A DNA stretch of 64,000 bases from Mumia sp. zg.B17 (GTDB lineage Bacteria > Actinomycetota > Actinomycetes > Propionibacteriales > Nocardioidaceae), in the NCBI RefSeq assembly GCF_019550915.1, contig NZ_JAHWCI010000008.1, positions 682,001 through 746,000 of the forward strand. The letters are read 5' to 3'. Both the position numbers and the translations under genes were made by a program. This document shows positions 63,376 through 64,000 of this stretch, piece by piece. The notes below the pieces were generated by a model, which saw only the letters and a program-made list of their open reading frames with translations, was not told the origin of the DNA and did not search any database. How positions within the stretch are numbered: position 1 is the first letter of the stretch; each line of letters begins with the position of its first letter.

Positions 63376-63810
63376 TCACACGTCCTGAGCGGTGGTTGCG
63401 CACGAGGCGCACGTGCCCCAGAAGACGACCTCGGCCTCGTCGATCACGAAGCCGCGGTCGTCGGAGGCGTGCAGGCAGGGAGCCTCGCCGACGGCGCAGT
63501 CCACGTCGGCGATCGCTCCGCACGAGCGGCAGACGACGTGGTGGTGGTTGTCTCCGACCCGCGCCTCGTACCGGGCGACCGAGCCGGAGGGCTGGATGCG
63601 CCGGACGAGGCCGTGATCGGCCAGCGTGCGGAGCGAGTCGTACACCGCCTGGTGCGACACCGTCGGCAGACGGCGGCGTACGGCGGCGATGATCGTCTCG
63701 GTGTCGGCGTGGGGCGCCTCGTGCACGGCGGTCAGCACCGCGACCCGCGGCCGAGTCACGCGCAGCGTCGCCGCGCGGATCAGCAGCTCGATCTCGGGTG
63801 CGGGGGGCAT
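63376..63810 (-). CDS. furA: Fur-family regulator FurA (KatG repressor)
   Basis: A 144-residue Fur protein. Winged helix about 10-80 (ATLRVTRPRVAVLTAVHEAPHADTETIIAAVRRRLPTVSHQAVYDSLRTL), metal sites in DNHHHVVCRSCGAIADVDC and a C-terminal CASC pair. Expected to sense peroxide or iron and repress furA-katG. ATG 63810 is fixed by the leaderless promoter immediately upstream; a longer open frame to 63897 would pass through that promoter. Confidence 0.92.
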   Translation of the reverse strand: MPPAPEIELLIRAATLRVTRPRVAVLTAVHEAPHADTETIIAAVRRRLPTVSHQAVYDSLRTLADHGLVRRIQPSGSVARYEARVGDNHHHVVCRSCGAIADVDCAVGEAPCLHASDDRGFVIDEAEVVFWGTCASCATTAQDV

Positions 63811-63816
63811 GGGCTC

Positions 63817-63845
63817 AGTGTGGCTGCTTTTCTTGAATGAGTCAA
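63817..63845 (-). promoter_or_regulatory. Leaderless furA promoter with Fur-box-like palindrome
   Basis: On the minus strand TTGACT (63845-63840), 17-base spacer, CACACT (63822-63817), six bases, ATG 63810. TTGACTCATTCAA (63833-63845) is a TTGA/TCAA palindrome overlapping the -35, in an AT-rich island, as expected for a FurA box. Confidence 0.65.
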
Positions 63846-63941
63846 AAAAAGGGCGTGGAGCACGTCGGCGACCCGTGACCCTCCCCCGTGCTGCCATGGA
63901 CGGACGTCAGCAACCGACATGGCGAACGCGGAGGTTCACTC

Positions 63942-64000
63942 ATGACGAGACGATGGATGCGCATCGGCGCAGTAGCGGCAGGGTCCGTCCTGGCCGTCGG
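63942..64000 (+). CDS. Start of an exported protein (3' end outside window)
   Basis: Only the first 19 codons are visible: MTRRWMRIGAVAAGSVLAV, a basic N terminus and hydrophobic stretch typical of a signal peptide. GGAGG seven bases before ATG 63942 is a strong ribosome site. Product unknown. Confidence 0.6.
   Translation, partial: MTRRWMRIGAVAAGSVLAV

Overview
The window is about 70% GC, tightly packed, and clearly actinobacterial. It encodes the proteasome activator Bpa, three WhiB-family proteins, a FurA-KatG pair, a two-half transketolase, an ECF42 sigma factor and several actinobacterial families of unknown function (DUF6801, DUF5926, DUF6457). Many starts are GTG or TTG, operons are joined by 4-base ATGA/GTGA overlaps, and some promoters look leaderless. 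The gene set fits Nocardioidaceae (Nocardioides/Aeromicrobium/Mumia type), but no taxonomic marker fixes the genus. I see no insertion sequence, prophage or CRISPR array.

Layout. 1-2.2 kb: end of a semialdehyde dehydrogenase and a CoA-transferase. 2.3-9.6 kb: two related secreted DUF6801/Ig-like proteins flank a disaccharide phosphorylase (GH65) and its beta-phosphoglucomutase. 9.7-13.5 kb: PAP2-lipid kinase fusion, serS, HAD phosphatase. 13.5-15 kb: tandem WhiB-like proteins with a C-terminal helix-turn-helix. 15-18.3 kb: minus-strand run mobA - DUF6457 - quinone oxidoreductase - aldose epimerase - bpa. 18.3-21 kb: nitrilase, membrane proteins and two tRNA-Ser genes. 21-27.9 kb: four-gene ABC exporter (two FtsX-type permeases, two ATPases).

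27.9-44 kb is an aromatic-acid catabolic island bounded by two IclR regulators. It holds an aldehyde dehydrogenase, a NitT/TauT-type ABC importer, a benzoylformate-decarboxylase-like enzyme, pcaHGBL and pcaFIJ (the whole protocatechuate branch of the beta-ketoadipate pathway), and pobA. The simplest reading is uptake of a (4-hydroxy)phenylglyoxylate-type acid, decarboxylation to the aldehyde, oxidation to (4-hydroxy)benzoate, hydroxylation by PobA to protocatechuate, ring cleavage, and production of succinyl-CoA plus acetyl-CoA. A palindrome GTTCGC-TTW-GCGAAC occurs upstream of both the dehydrogenase operon and pcaF. A different palindrome lies between pcaH and the second IclR gene.

44-46.5 kb: soxR diverges from a two-subunit transketolase whose last gene overlaps a whiB7-type gene. 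A SoxR-box-like palindrome lies in a promoter with a MerR-type 19-base spacer in front of the transketolase. 46.5-51.9 kb: small stress and accessory genes, including an ECF42 sigma factor with its YCII partner. 51.9-54.3 kb: paired acyl-CoA dehydrogenases under a TetR-type palindrome. 54.3-55.7 kb: DAHP synthase with a candidate transcription attenuator (a leader peptide with adjacent Phe-Tyr codons and a strong terminator). 55.8-60.9 kb: DUF5926, a PYGQP-repeat membrane protein, rhodanese, Fpg/Nei glycosylase, HU, Aat and an EcsC-like protein. 61-63.8 kb: katG and furA with a leaderless furA promoter. A secreted protein begins at the right edge.
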